Source of the DNA: an uncultured Bacteroidia bacterium
GTDB lineage: Bacteria; Bacteroidota; Bacteroidia; Bacteroidales; UBA932
Direction of reading: 5' to 3'
Assembly (NCBI GenBank): GCA_902785065.1
Contig: CACZXH010000004.1
Span: 1-56,554, forward strand
DNA: 56,554 nt
The position numbers and the translations under genes are program-made. This document shows positions 15,714 to 25,133 of this stretch, piece after piece. Below the pieces are notes generated by a model. The model saw nothing but the letters and a program-made list of their open reading frames with translations, searched no databases and was not told the DNA's origin. Numbering within the stretch: the first letter of the stretch is position 1; every line of letters begins with the position of its first letter.

Positions 15714-17315
15714 TTATTTCCTGGGTTCCCGCGTATAGAGCTTGATGCGCAGGACGGTGGGACGCTCTCCCACATACGGGCCGGTCCAATCGGTCTCGTC
15801 GCCGTTGAGAACGCGACGCATCACCCAATGGCCATCCGGGTCGAAAGAGCCTTCCTCCACCTTGATGAAATGCCAGGCCTTGCCCTTGTCCTTGCGCTGG
15901 GGCAGGAAGGAATAGCGCACATTCTTGCCGAAGGCATAATACTCGTCCGGTCCCAGCTTGACCAGCATGGCATGGCCGGTGGCAGGCAACGGTTCGCCCG
16001 TGTCCGGCGCGCCCTGCACATTGCTGCGACGGGCGCGGCCGAAGGTCAGGATGGCCTGCCACTCGCCGAGGTCCAGATACTGCACGGCATGGTCCTCGGG
16101 CTCGAAAGCCGTGTAAATCTGTCCGCCGAGCCTCCACTCCATCAGTTTGTCGGCAATCGGGCGGAGCATGGCGTACTCGTCGGCCAAAGGGCCCACGCGC
16201 CGGCCGCCGTCCACCCCGAAGGGCGAGAATCCGATGCCGCGGGCGACCACCTCATAGAGGTATTTGGGGTCGGACATGGTCTCGGGCACCATCAGGGCAT
16301 TGTCCGGACGGGTGTAAAGGTCGATGACCTTCATGTAATTGGCGTCCCCCCGCTGGTAGATGTCCGGAGCGCAGAAGTCTATGCTCGGCGCAGCGGCCTT
16401 GTAGATGCAGATGACGTTGTCGGTGGCGCCGCCGCTTTCATACTGGGTGGCGGGTGGATTGCCGAACGGGTCGCGGAGCGCGACATTGACATACATCGGC
16501 AGCGGATTGACCTTCTTGCCGGCGGCGGCGACATAGTCGATGTAACGGGCTACGCTCCAGGCGTGGAAGTACTCGTCGGCGCGGTCGCCGAAGACCTGGG
16601 CCCAGGTACCCTTGTCAGACTTGGCGCCGAGTTCCTCGAGGATTTCCTTCTTCAGGAGAGCGTCGGGAACCTGGGCGTTGAAGAGCTTGTCGACGGACTT
16701 GGAGTAGTCGCGGACGCTGCCCCAGGTGCCGGGCTCGTTCTGGACCTGGACCAGGATGACGGTGTGGCAGGGATCGTATTCCTTGAGATACTCCATGAAT
16801 TTCGTGAAAGCCCTGGCGTCCTTCTCCATCAGGGCCGTGCAGTGCGGCGAAGGGGAATCGACCGGCTTTCCGTCCTTGCCGACCATGTTGAAATACTTCC
16901 TGGAGTCGAGCTTGACCCATTCGGGCACATAATGCGGGCTCCCGTTCTTCCAGGTGGCGAACCAGAGGAGGACCAGGCGGACATCATGCGCGCGGGCTTC
17001 GTCGATGATGGTCTTGACGGAACTGAAATCGAACTGCCCTTCGACCGGCTCGACCGCTTCCCAATAGATGGGCGTTTCCAGCGTATTGGCATGCATTTCC
17101 GCCAGGGTGTCGAACAGTTGTGGATGCATGGCCGGCCAGTTGTTTGAGTTGCCGGACTGGCCGCCGAGCATGAAGAAAGGCTTCCCGTCGACATAGAAGG
17201 CATACTGGCCGTCGGCCTGTTTGACAAACTGCGGGATGGGGGTCGCCGGCTGGGCCTGGGCCGTCGCGGCAAGAAGGAGCGCGGCCGCTCCGAGAAGAAT
17301 CGGGAAATGCTTCAT
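15714..17315 (-). CDS. GH35-like beta-galactosidase with DUF5597 domain
   Basis: A 533-residue secreted enzyme with a signal peptide (cleavage after about AQA, residue 21). The N-terminal (beta/alpha)8 domain begins FYVDGKPFFMLGGQ and carries the clan GH-A acid/base in VQNEPGTWG (Glu194) and the likely nucleophile in MVPETMSD (Glu345). The C-terminal ~150 residues match DUF5597, a beta domain that follows this type of GH35/GH42-like barrel in Bacteroidetes. Related proteins are annotated as beta-galactosidases. Here it could remove terminal beta-galactose that caps alpha-galactosyl side chains of galactoglucomannan, but the activity is inferred. It starts 9 bp after the GH26 gene and ends 29 bp before GH2-CE7, in one operon. 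Confidence 0.82.
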   Translation of the reverse strand: MKHFPILLGAAALLLAATAQAQPATPIPQFVKQADGQYAFYVDGKPFFMLGGQSGNSNNWPAMHPQLFDTLAEMHANTLETPIYWEAVEPVEGQFDFSSVKTIIDEARAHDVRLVLLWFATWKNGSPHYVPEWVKLDSRKYFNMVGKDGKPVDSPSPHCTALMEKDARAFTKFMEYLKEYDPCHTVILVQVQNEPGTWGSVRDYSKSVDKLFNAQVPDALLKKEILEELGAKSDKGTWAQVFGDRADEYFHAWSVARYIDYVAAAGKKVNPLPMYVNVALRDPFGNPPATQYESGGATDNVICIYKAAAPSIDFCAPDIYQRGDANYMKVIDLYTRPDNALMVPETMSDPKYLYEVVARGIGFSPFGVDGGRRVGPLADEYAMLRPIADKLMEWRLGGQIYTAFEPEDHAVQYLDLGEWQAILTFGRARRSNVQGAPDTGEPLPATGHAMLVKLGPDEYYAFGKNVRYSFLPQRKDKGKAWHFIKVEEGSFDPDGHWVMRRVLNGDETDWTGPYVGERPTVLRIKLYTREPRK

Positions 17316-17324
17316 GTTCCAGTC

Positions 17325-18431
17325 CTATTTGATATTCTTGATATCTTCGAAGAAGAGATAGTGCTTGTCGGCTTTCATGGTCTTGAGCAGCTCGTTCGGG
17401 CGGGGCTTGAAGCCTCCCGGGCGCGGGCGGCGCGGCGGCGCATTGCGCCAGGTCAGCACGTAGGAGCACTTGTAGGCGGGAAGGATCTTCTGGAGGTCGA
17501 GGCTGAGCGGGCCGCACTCGCTGAGCGCGAAAAGCTTGCCCTTCTCGTCCGCGGTCTCGGAGACGAAGTCCATCGCCTTCTTGATGTTGCGGTTGAATTC
17601 TTCGCCCTGGCCGTACCAGTCGATGGAGAGCATGTCGCAGTAGGCATCCCCGGGATAACCGCGCAGATATTCCTCCTTGGAGTACACTTTATCCGTGTTG
17701 TACATGAAAAGGATGTTGTGCAGGCCCCTGCCGCGCAGGTAATCCACCGTATAACGGAACAGGGCGGCATACTCCTCGTCATAGCAGCGCTCCCTCCCCC
17801 ACCAGAAGAAGTTCCCGGAGTGCTCGTGATACGGACGGAAGAGGAACGGGATGAGCTTCCCTTCATCGTCGCGCCAGCTCAGGAAGAAGTTGGCGAGCCG
17901 GTCCAGCCAGGTGTTGAACATCGCGTTGTTCGCGCCGCCGGGCAGGACGCTTCGCACGGCATTCAGGCCGTCCGCCGAAAGCATTTTCACTTCCCAAGCC
18001 GAGCCGGCACCGTTGGGCTCCTTGATGCCCGGCCACTGGGACGTAATGGGATTCACCAGATGCCAGCTGACGGTCAGGAAGCCGCCTTTCTCGTGGAACC
18101 ATTTGGCCATCTTGCGGATGTGCGCGAAAGAGACGGAGTCGAGGCTGCGGTTGTGCCCCAGCTCCAGTTCGCCCAGTTCGCAGCCGGCCATGGCCGGATA
18201 GTCCCCGGTTTCGGTCTTGGTATCGGAATTCCCTTCCACCTCCCACCAGGTGTAGCCGGTGAGCAGGTCGTCCTGGTGTCCATACATGATGCCTTTCTCC
18301 CGGATCTTGGCGAGCCGTTCAAGAAGTTGCCGCGCTTCCGGGGTCGCTTCCGGGTCCGCGCACTGGAAGGCCTGCGCGGAAAGGGTCAGCGCAGCGCCCA
18401 AGGCGAAAACTGTCAATAGAATACGTTTCAT
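17325..18431 (-). CDS. GH26 endo-beta-1,4-mannanase
   Basis: A 368-residue GH26 enzyme with a type I signal peptide (cut near SAQA, residue 21). Family marks are GIMYGHQDD near residue 48, VSWHLVNP (122-128), acid/base Glu203 in FRPYHEHSGNFFWWG and nucleophile Glu305 in FALSECGPLS. GH26 enzymes cleave internal beta-1,4-mannosidic bonds, and in Bacteroides one paralogue often releases mannobiose. No lipobox is present, so it is probably periplasmic rather than surface-anchored. It is one of two adjacent GH26 genes that differ strongly in sequence, suggesting different products. The gap to its upstream neighbour is 17 bp and to the downstream gene 9 bp. Confidence 0.93.
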   Translation of the reverse strand: MKRILLTVFALGAALTLSAQAFQCADPEATPEARQLLERLAKIREKGIMYGHQDDLLTGYTWWEVEGNSDTKTETGDYPAMAGCELGELELGHNRSLDSVSFAHIRKMAKWFHEKGGFLTVSWHLVNPITSQWPGIKEPNGAGSAWEVKMLSADGLNAVRSVLPGGANNAMFNTWLDRLANFFLSWRDDEGKLIPFLFRPYHEHSGNFFWWGRERCYDEEYAALFRYTVDYLRGRGLHNILFMYNTDKVYSKEEYLRGYPGDAYCDMLSIDWYGQGEEFNRNIKKAMDFVSETADEKGKLFALSECGPLSLDLQKILPAYKCSYVLTWRNAPPRRPRPGGFKPRPNELLKTMKADKHYLFFEDIKNIK

Positions 18432-18448
18432 AGCAGGCTGTAACAGGG

Positions 18449-19456
18449 TTATCGGTTATGCGGGACAGGGTCCCTGTAGTTGATGACTTCAGGCAGGGTG
18501 AAGATCGCCTTCAGATCATCCATCGTGTTGTATCGGTCGTTGGTGAAGCCCGTCCAGATCATGAACCAGGCGAACTTGTCCATCTGCCGGAGCATTTCGG
18601 GCGTGGGCAGACTGCCCAGTTCTCCGAGGGCGATCAGCTTCCCTTTGCCCAGTTCGACGAGCTGGTCGTGGTGCGACAGCTTCCAGTCCCGGTTGTATAC
18701 GTCTGTGGCCAGGACATCGACATATTCGTTTCCGGGGTAATACAAGGCATAGGCCCGGGCCGTGTCGTTGGGGATCTCACGCGGCGCATTGGCGTTCCAT
18801 ACCCAGATCAGGTTGTCCAGGTGATGGACGTCCACCAGGCGGTGATAGAGCATTTTCCAAAGTTTGGTAAACCCGTCAGGGCCTTCTCTCCATCCCCACC
18901 AGAACCATTCGCCGTTCATCTCGTGGTACGGTCTCCAAAGCACGGGAATGTGCCGGTCCTTGAGCACCTGGAGGAATGTGGCGATGGAGTCCACCTGTTC
19001 CTTCCACATCCGGTTCATCTCTGAACCTTCTGTGACGAGTTCTTTCCACTGCGCCTCCGTGAACTTGCCCTGGGTCTGCGTGCGGAAGTCCACCCGCGGC
19101 GTGCGGTCAAAGGGCCGGTTCACGTGCCACATCAGCGTGATAATGTGGCCGCGCCGGTACTCGTGCTCGGCGATGCGGACGACCTGCGCCGCATCCCAGG
19201 CGAGGTCTCCTCCCCAGATCATCGGTACCTTCCCGGAAGCATCCTCGATGCGGTCCAGGTCGAACAGATAGTTGGGCAGCTGCAGCTGGTTGTGGTGAAG
19301 GGCGGAGATGATCTTTCCTTCCGCAACCGTCTGGTAGAGGTCCGCCAGAAGCGCTTTCGCTTCGGGCGTGGCGTTGGGATTGACAGGCTCATAAGGTTGC
19401 GCCGCCAGGACGACGCCCAGCAGCCCTGCCACGATCAAAGTGAGGGTTCGTTTCAT
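18449..19456 (-). CDS. GH26 endo-beta-1,4-mannanase, second paralogue
   Basis: A 335-residue GH26 enzyme. The frame opens at 19486, but I use 19456 because MKRTLTLIVAGLLGVVLA there forms a signal peptide and the spacing to the preceding stop (7 bp) fits the operon. Acid/base is Glu179 in RPYHEMNGEWFWWG and nucleophile Glu279 in IALGELGS. The sequence WGGDLAWDA and MWHVNRP also fit GH26. It is shorter than its neighbour and lacks a lipobox, so it is likely periplasmic. Paired GH26 enzymes in mannan loci commonly divide work between random cutting and mannobiose release; which does which cannot be told from sequence alone. Confidence 0.93.
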   Translation of the reverse strand: MKRTLTLIVAGLLGVVLAAQPYEPVNPNATPEAKALLADLYQTVAEGKIISALHHNQLQLPNYLFDLDRIEDASGKVPMIWGGDLAWDAAQVVRIAEHEYRRGHIITLMWHVNRPFDRTPRVDFRTQTQGKFTEAQWKELVTEGSEMNRMWKEQVDSIATFLQVLKDRHIPVLWRPYHEMNGEWFWWGWREGPDGFTKLWKMLYHRLVDVHHLDNLIWVWNANAPREIPNDTARAYALYYPGNEYVDVLATDVYNRDWKLSHHDQLVELGKGKLIALGELGSLPTPEMLRQMDKFAWFMIWTGFTNDRYNTMDDLKAIFTLPEVINYRDPVPHNR

Positions 19457-19463
19457 GGTGCGG

Positions 19464-22400
19464 TTATTCTGCGAAAACACTGACAAAGCTTTCGGCCGGC
19501 ATGAAGACCTCCACCTTTCCGTCGACGACCGGCAGGCACTGCGACTCGGCGTTGGAGCCGGCGTTCGTTACCTGCACGAGCGCGCGGGTGGACGAGGCAG
19601 GCAGGCCGGAGATGACAGCCGGACAAGACGCCGCATTGTTTACGATGTGGACGGCGCTCTTCCCACGGGCCGTATTGATGAAGGAGGCGACGTTGATGTT
19701 GTCCTTGTCGACGGTCGTCGGAATGGCGAAGGAATTCACCGGCGTCGAGGCCAGCTGCTTGAGGTTGAAGAAGCGCTGGGTGGGACGGAGCGGTCCTTCG
19801 GAACCATAGATGCCGTCACCCCAGAGGATGGAGTAATCCGAGGTCAACTGCCACTGCAGGATGCTGAGCGGCTGGCTGATCGCGCAGATACGGGTGTACA
19901 GGTTGATTTCGTACAGCGCAAAGGTCGATTCGTTGAAGATGCCCGGGTACTGGTGCGCCGCAGCATCGGTGCTCCCCTCGCCCACGATGAGCGGTACGTT
20001 GATCCGCCGGGAAGCCGCCGCCCATTTGCGCAGGGTCTCGTCGTCACACCCCCGCCAGGAATGGAAGGAGATCGCGCCGACATAGCGGAGTGCCGCCGGG
20101 TCTTCCAGGGTCGGGACGATGAAGTCGAAGGTGGTGGCGTCGGAATTGTCGCCGAGCAGCATCAGGGTCTTCAAGCCCTGGTCGGCCATGTACTTGCCGA
20201 AGTCCTTGATGAAGTCCCGGTGCTCTTCGGGCGTATGGACGACATTGATGCCCAGGTCGGACTCGTTGAAGGAGAAATAGTCGGGCTCGCAACCGTACTC
20301 TTTCTTCAGGTAGAGCAGGTAGGAGGCGATGGATTCGAAGATTCGGTCCTGCTCCTCGTGCTTGAGCGAATAGGCGCGGGAGGTTCCGTCGGAGCGGGTT
20401 GTCAGGTTTCCGGCCCACATCGGCGGGAACCACGCACTGACGATGACAGGCATCCCCACCTGCTTGAGGCGGCGGGCCATCTCGGCGCTCCGTCGGACAT
20501 GGTCGCCGGGGTTACCCCCGCCAAAACCGCCGCCGAAGCCCTGACGCTGCCCCTCATAGCGCTCGGGATGCGTGAACATATCCCATTGGCCCCAGGGGAA
20601 TTCCACGCGGCCGAAGGCGACGCGCAGGTTCTCCAGGCAATAGTCGATCACCTCGGGATCCTTCTGGACGTTCTGGATGCGGAAATTGCCCCCGAAACCG
20701 GTGAAAAGACGGCCGGGGTTGGCGGCATCCAGGTCTATGTGCGCCGTCTCGTGGTGCTGGACGCCGGAGACCTTCATCACAGCCGCGAAATCGGCCTTGT
20801 CCCCCTTCTTGAGTTTGGGCAGGAAGGTGACATAGAGCACCTTGTCGCCGTTTTCGGTGCGGACGAAGGACTTGACGGGCTTGTCGAAGGTCAATACGAT
20901 GTTTCGCTCGGGCGCGGTCACGGTGATCTTCTTGCCGGAAGCCTTGATGGTGGCGTCGGCATAGTATTTCGGCGCGAAACTCATGCAGAAATACGCACCG
21001 CCTTCCCGGGTTTCGTCCGCCGCGACGCTCCATTTCAAGTTCACCGTGTTCAGGTCCACATCGGTGACCGACTGGGTGAAGGTGACGCCTTTCCGCATGG
21101 GCGTGACGGTCGTCTGCGTGAAACCGTCGCGTCTGTACTGGATGCGGCTCTGCTTCTCGCGGCCGGAGGATTCGATATCTCCCCCGGGAATCCCCACCCG
21201 GAGCGTCGACTCGAAGTCAATCAACTCACCCTCGCTGCGCACGCCTGTGATATTGCTCCATGCCATTACCTCGGTATGGACGGCCGGATGCGCCAGGCGG
21301 GCGACGGCTTCATAGCCCATCCGGGCATTGTGGTAGGGGCAGTTCCAGGTGCTGGCCTTGGGTGACCGCGGGCTGGGCTGATAGGCCCCGTCCAACTCCT
21401 TGAACCATCCGCCGTTCTCCGTATCGATGAAGTGCTTGCGGGTGAAATCCCAGTTCTTCGCGGCCGCATCGAAATACTTCTTCTGCCCGGTGATCTGCCA
21501 GGCGTTGATGCATCCGATCACGGTCTCGCATTCGGGCCACCACTGGAAAACCGGGCGGGGTCCCTCCAACTTCATCGCCCCATCGGCATTCAGGCCTTCG
21601 GCCAGGGCGACATCGACCATCTCGACGGCCTGCTTGCGGACCTTTTCCACGAGCGCCTCGTCGCCGACGGCCTCGGCCGATTCGCACATCAGCCAGGAGG
21701 TCTCGATGTCGTGCCCATAAGAATCGTCGGTGTCGACGACGTTCCAGTCGTCATCACAGTAAAGGATCAAGTGCTTGGTAACCGGGTTGTACAGTTTCGT
21801 CTGCAGGATGTCGAGGAGTTCGAGGATCGCGGCTTTCAACTCGGGATCCGGCCAGGCGAAATACAGGTTGGTGAAGCCCTCCATCACGTGGATGTGGGTG
21901 TTCATCGTCTTGGTCGCCGAGGCCCGTCCATCGATGCCCTTGGCGTCGGTACGGCTCCAGTCCCGGTTGAAGACCTCGATATAGCCCTTCTTCGCCGCGT
22001 CATGGGAATGCTCTTGCAGCACCCGGAAAATGCCCTGGGCGGCTTCCAGGCTGCCGAGGTCTCCAGTCGCCCGGAAATGCTCGGAGAGGCCGTAGATGCC
22101 GAAAGCGTTGGCGTAGGTCTGCTTGGTGCCGTCTTTTATCGCGCCTTCGCTGTCGACGGTCCAGAATACGCCGCCATACTTCCGGTCGATGAAATGCTGC
22201 TTGAAGTAGTCCGCCGCCCGGTCGGCCATTTCCTTGTAGGCAGGAAGGCCGTACTGGCGGTAAGCGCGGGAGAATGTCCAGAGGATGCGCGCATTCAGGA
22301 TGGCGCCTTTGTCGGTCGGGACAGCCTTTCCGTCGTTCATCACCGTCCCGTAGAAACCGCCATCAGGGTCTACGGTGTATTTCATCCAGAACGGAAGGAT

Positions 22401-22526
22401 GCCTTCGACGAGATCTTTTTCGATGCTGGCGGAAAGGTCCTCGATCTGGTCCCGCGGCTGGGAATGGGCCAGGGCCGGGACCAGCAGTAGAAGCATGGAA
22501 ATGAAAAGGAGACGATAGCGTTTCAT
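19464..22526 (-). CDS. Secreted 2-epimerase / GH30-like glycosidase fusion
   Basis: A 1020-residue fusion with a type I signal peptide (cut near residue 22). Residues ~25-415 match the N-acylglucosamine/cellobiose/mannobiose 2-epimerase family: MNTHIHVMEG (His211), SYGHDIETSW (His272, Glu275), QWWPECE (Glu332) and CPYHNARMG (His399) are the conserved barrel residues. About 415-590 is a beta-rich linker domain I do not recognise. About 595-1020 is a clan GH-A glycosidase resembling GH30: FTGFGGNFRI, acid/base Glu755 in SFNESD, nucleophile Glu850 in IVGEGST, and a C-terminal beta domain. Known mannobiose 2-epimerases are cytoplasmic single-domain proteins that feed a GH130 phosphorylase. Here the epimerase is exported and tied to a hydrolase. 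Domain calls are firm; the substrate is inferred. Confidence 0.9.
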   Translation of the reverse strand: MKRYRLLFISMLLLLVPALAHSQPRDQIEDLSASIEKDLVEGILPFWMKYTVDPDGGFYGTVMNDGKAVPTDKGAILNARILWTFSRAYRQYGLPAYKEMADRAADYFKQHFIDRKYGGVFWTVDSEGAIKDGTKQTYANAFGIYGLSEHFRATGDLGSLEAAQGIFRVLQEHSHDAAKKGYIEVFNRDWSRTDAKGIDGRASATKTMNTHIHVMEGFTNLYFAWPDPELKAAILELLDILQTKLYNPVTKHLILYCDDDWNVVDTDDSYGHDIETSWLMCESAEAVGDEALVEKVRKQAVEMVDVALAEGLNADGAMKLEGPRPVFQWWPECETVIGCINAWQITGQKKYFDAAAKNWDFTRKHFIDTENGGWFKELDGAYQPSPRSPKASTWNCPYHNARMGYEAVARLAHPAVHTEVMAWSNITGVRSEGELIDFESTLRVGIPGGDIESSGREKQSRIQYRRDGFTQTTVTPMRKGVTFTQSVTDVDLNTVNLKWSVAADETREGGAYFCMSFAPKYYADATIKASGKKITVTAPERNIVLTFDKPVKSFVRTENGDKVLYVTFLPKLKKGDKADFAAVMKVSGVQHHETAHIDLDAANPGRLFTGFGGNFRIQNVQKDPEVIDYCLENLRVAFGRVEFPWGQWDMFTHPERYEGQRQGFGGGFGGGNPGDHVRRSAEMARRLKQVGMPVIVSAWFPPMWAGNLTTRSDGTSRAYSLKHEEQDRIFESIASYLLYLKKEYGCEPDYFSFNESDLGINVVHTPEEHRDFIKDFGKYMADQGLKTLMLLGDNSDATTFDFIVPTLEDPAALRYVGAISFHSWRGCDDETLRKWAAASRRINVPLIVGEGSTDAAAHQYPGIFNESTFALYEINLYTRICAISQPLSILQWQLTSDYSILWGDGIYGSEGPLRPTQRFFNLKQLASTPVNSFAIPTTVDKDNINVASFINTARGKSAVHIVNNAASCPAVISGLPASSTRALVQVTNAGSNAESQCLPVVDGKVEVFMPAESFVSVFAE

Positions 22527-22538
22527 GGGCCGGGCGTA

Positions 22539-23840
22539 TTATTGTTTGGGCGTCAGGCGGAATGCGACGACGTCGTGCGGATCCACGACAACCTGGGTGT
22601 TGACGGGAACCATCTGCCCGCGCTGCTTACCCCTGCCCTTGGCGAGCGTCGTGAAGGGTTTCGCGGCCGGATTCCAGATATTCCGGACAGTATAGTTCAC
22701 GATGCCGAAAGAGGTGGCCCGGCCGCTGAGCGTGTCATTCACTTCCAATGCGGTCCAGTCGACAGGCACCATCACCGCTGCATCTCCGGTATTGAGGATG
22801 CAGAAGGCCCAGTCGCCGTCCGAAAGCGGCTTGAACCAGTACTGCAGGTCTCCGTCCTTCTTCAGGCGCAGGCCCTGGATACCGAGGGGGTCCTGGTCCA
22901 CGGCAATCATCTCGCGGTTGGTGATGATGGCCAGGGTCTCCGGCGTCATATTGGTGATGTCGTTGCCGAGGATGAGCGGAGCCGCCATCATGCACCAGAG
23001 GGTGAAATGGGCGCGGTCCTCGCTGACGCTCATGCCGTTACCGACTTCGAGCATGTCCGGATCGTTCCAGTGCCCGGGCCCGGCATACTGGCGCAGGGGT
23101 TCGTTCATTTCGACGATCTCCATCACGCCCAAAGCTTTCCAAAGGGGCCGGCCGTCCGGACCGCGACGCAAAGGGATAGGCATGAAACTGATGCCGATGT
23201 CACCCGTGGTCCGCCAGGAGTGGCCGACGTCGGCGGCCCATTCCCAGGGCTTGGAACTCCCCCATTCGCACATGCTGAAGAGGATGGGGCGTCCGGCTGC
23301 CCGGAGGGCGTTCCGCATCAGGGCATAGGCTCCCTTGGGATTGATATTATTGGTATAGCACCAGTCGTACTTCAGGTAATCGACGCCCCAATGGGCATAC
23401 ATGAAAGCGTCCTGGTACTCGTGTCCCAGGCTTCCGGCATAACAGGCGCAGGTATTGGTGCCGGCATCGCTGTAGATGCCAAGCTTGAGTCCCCTGGCAT
23501 GGAGATAGTCGGCCAGGGCCTTCATCCCGGAAGGGAACTTCTCCGGATCTTCGTGGATGAAACCCTGCGCGTCGCGCTCCCCGTGCCATCCGTCGTCGAG
23601 GTTGAGATAAACATAGCCGGCATCGACGAGGCCGTACTCGACCATCTTGTCGGCGATGTCCTTGATCAGGTCTTCGTGGATGTTTGTCTGGAACTTGTTC
23701 CAGGAACTCCAGCCCATTTGCGGTGTATCGGCCAGGCCCTCCCATTTCGGGAGCGGCTTGTCCGGGGTACGCTGAGAAAAGCAGACCTGAACGGCCATCA
23801 GCAGCAGGGATACAGTCAGAAGGGTTTTGATGCGTTTCAT
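22539..23840 (-). CDS. GH27 alpha-galactosidase
   Basis: A 433-residue secreted enzyme with a type I signal peptide (cut near FSQ, residue 23). It has the classic GH27 landmarks: TPQMGWSSWNKF near residue 40, LDDGWHG, GLKLGIYSDAGT, nucleophile Asp159 in YLKYDWCY, and acid/base Asp260 in GHWNDPDML. A C-terminal beta-sandwich closes the protein. It should remove alpha-1,6-galactose from galactomannan or galactoglucomannan chains or their oligosaccharides, clearing the backbone for the mannanases encoded downstream. It lies in the operon with 20-bp and 12-bp gaps on either side. A second alpha-galactosidase type (GH97) is encoded near the promoter end of the same run. Confidence 0.94.
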   Translation of the reverse strand: MKRIKTLLTVSLLLMAVQVCFSQRTPDKPLPKWEGLADTPQMGWSSWNKFQTNIHEDLIKDIADKMVEYGLVDAGYVYLNLDDGWHGERDAQGFIHEDPEKFPSGMKALADYLHARGLKLGIYSDAGTNTCACYAGSLGHEYQDAFMYAHWGVDYLKYDWCYTNNINPKGAYALMRNALRAAGRPILFSMCEWGSSKPWEWAADVGHSWRTTGDIGISFMPIPLRRGPDGRPLWKALGVMEIVEMNEPLRQYAGPGHWNDPDMLEVGNGMSVSEDRAHFTLWCMMAAPLILGNDITNMTPETLAIITNREMIAVDQDPLGIQGLRLKKDGDLQYWFKPLSDGDWAFCILNTGDAAVMVPVDWTALEVNDTLSGRATSFGIVNYTVRNIWNPAAKPFTTLAKGRGKQRGQMVPVNTQVVVDPHDVVAFRLTPKQ

Positions 23841-23860
23841 GATATCGATGATCTGGTTAC

Positions 23861-25123
23861 TTATTCAAAAAGGTCGTAGGCAGCCTTGAGGAATACGGGA
23901 TAGGTTCCGGTATCCCCCCTCATGCTGATGTAATACAGGATGACAAGGTCGTTTTCCGGATCCATCAGGTATTCCGTACCGGCCGCTCCGCCCCAACGGA
24001 AGCAACTGTCGCTCATCTGCGGGGCTATCTTCTTCTTGTCCGGGTGGGTGAAAAGTTCGAAACCGAGTCCGAAGCGGAAGCCTTCACCGCCGCTGTTCAC
24101 TTCCGGAAGCCTGTTCTGGAGCATAAGCTGGACAGTCTCCTGCTTCAGGATGCGGTGATGGTTGAATTCTCCCCCATTTACCAGCATCTGGCAGAACTTG
24201 GCATAGTCCTGGATGGGACCGTAGAGCCCGAAGGTCCCGCCGGCATAGGTCTTGGGACCGTTGAAGAGACGGTCGATGCCAGACATCGGGGATTTGACGA
24301 ACTTGCCGTCCTGTTTGGAATAGGTGCATACGATGCGGTCCTTGAGCGAAGGGTCGTCGAAATAGTACGCCGTAAAGTCCATTCCCAATGGAATGAACAA
24401 AGTCTCCTTGAGGTACTCCTGAAGGGACTTGCCGGAGAGGATCTCCACCAGGTAGGCTATGACGTCCATGTCGAAGTTGTAATTCCACTCAGTCCCCGGC
24501 TGGAATCCGAGCGGAAGGGTCTTGTTGGATTCGACGGATTCACCTACGGTGTTCCTGGGGACAAACGGCCTTTGTCCGGATGCGGTCATGATCCGGTTCA
24601 ATTTGTTAGTAAGGGGGGCCAGGTATCCGGATGAGTGGCACATCAGGTCTCCGACGGTCACCGGCCTTTCAGCTGGAACGGAGGTATAGGTCCCATCGTC
24701 TGCGACGGAAGTCAAGACTTCATCGGAGAATCCCGGAATATACTTCGAGATCGGATCGTCCAGATCGAACTTTCCCTGTTCATACAGGGTCATGAGCGCT
24801 ACGGCGACGATGGCCTTGGTCTGGGAAAAAAGGACGTAGATGTCGTCAGGACGTGCCGGCACCTTGTTTTCCAGGTCCTTGTACCCGAACGACTTCTCAT
24901 AGACCACATTACCGCCCTTGGCGATGAAAGCGGTTGCGCACGACACCTTCTCCTCGTCAACGAAGCCCTGAAGGATCTCATCGAGCGCGGATATCTTCTC
25001 ACGGGTGACTCCCAGTTTCTCGGGTTTGACCTTGTAATTGAACTCCTCGGGGATTCCTTGCCGGTTGCAGGACAGGGTGACCAGGGCGGCAAGGAGCGTG
25101 GTTGCAAAAATGACTCTATGCAT
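23861..25123 (-). CDS. Class C beta-lactamase-like serine hydrolase (lipoprotein)
   Basis: A 420-residue protein of the beta-lactamase/family VIII esterase fold. The lipobox LVTLSC puts the acylated cysteine at about residue 19. The catalytic SxxK is S100-Q-T-K103, and the tyrosine is likely Y215 in EWNYNFDMD. FRWGGAAGTEYLMDP near the C-terminus holds the third (KTG-like) motif position, here GGAAGT. Proteins of this family in carbohydrate loci are commonly esterases rather than antibiotic-resistance enzymes. Between two other esterase genes and GH27, a sugar O-acetyl esterase role is reasonable but unproven. There is no feature supporting cephalosporinase function. Gaps of 10 and 20 bp join it to the operon. 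Confidence 0.83.
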   Translation of the reverse strand: MHRVIFATTLLAALVTLSCNRQGIPEEFNYKVKPEKLGVTREKISALDEILQGFVDEEKVSCATAFIAKGGNVVYEKSFGYKDLENKVPARPDDIYVLFSQTKAIVAVALMTLYEQGKFDLDDPISKYIPGFSDEVLTSVADDGTYTSVPAERPVTVGDLMCHSSGYLAPLTNKLNRIMTASGQRPFVPRNTVGESVESNKTLPLGFQPGTEWNYNFDMDVIAYLVEILSGKSLQEYLKETLFIPLGMDFTAYYFDDPSLKDRIVCTYSKQDGKFVKSPMSGIDRLFNGPKTYAGGTFGLYGPIQDYAKFCQMLVNGGEFNHHRILKQETVQLMLQNRLPEVNSGGEGFRFGLGFELFTHPDKKKIAPQMSDSCFRWGGAAGTEYLMDPENDLVILYYISMRGDTGTYPVFLKAAYDLFE

Positions 25124-25133
25124 GGCAATACAT

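Noticed and set aside
19440-21365. A 641-codon plus-strand open frame
   Set aside because: It is antisense to the epimerase-GH30 fusion, whose domains and catalytic motifs are clear; the composition of the frame looks like a codon-bias shadow.
23861-25123. Antibiotic-resistance beta-lactamase
   Set aside because: The fold and SxxK motif match, but the context and lipoprotein form suit esterase-type relatives; no sequence feature specific to resistance enzymes was seen.
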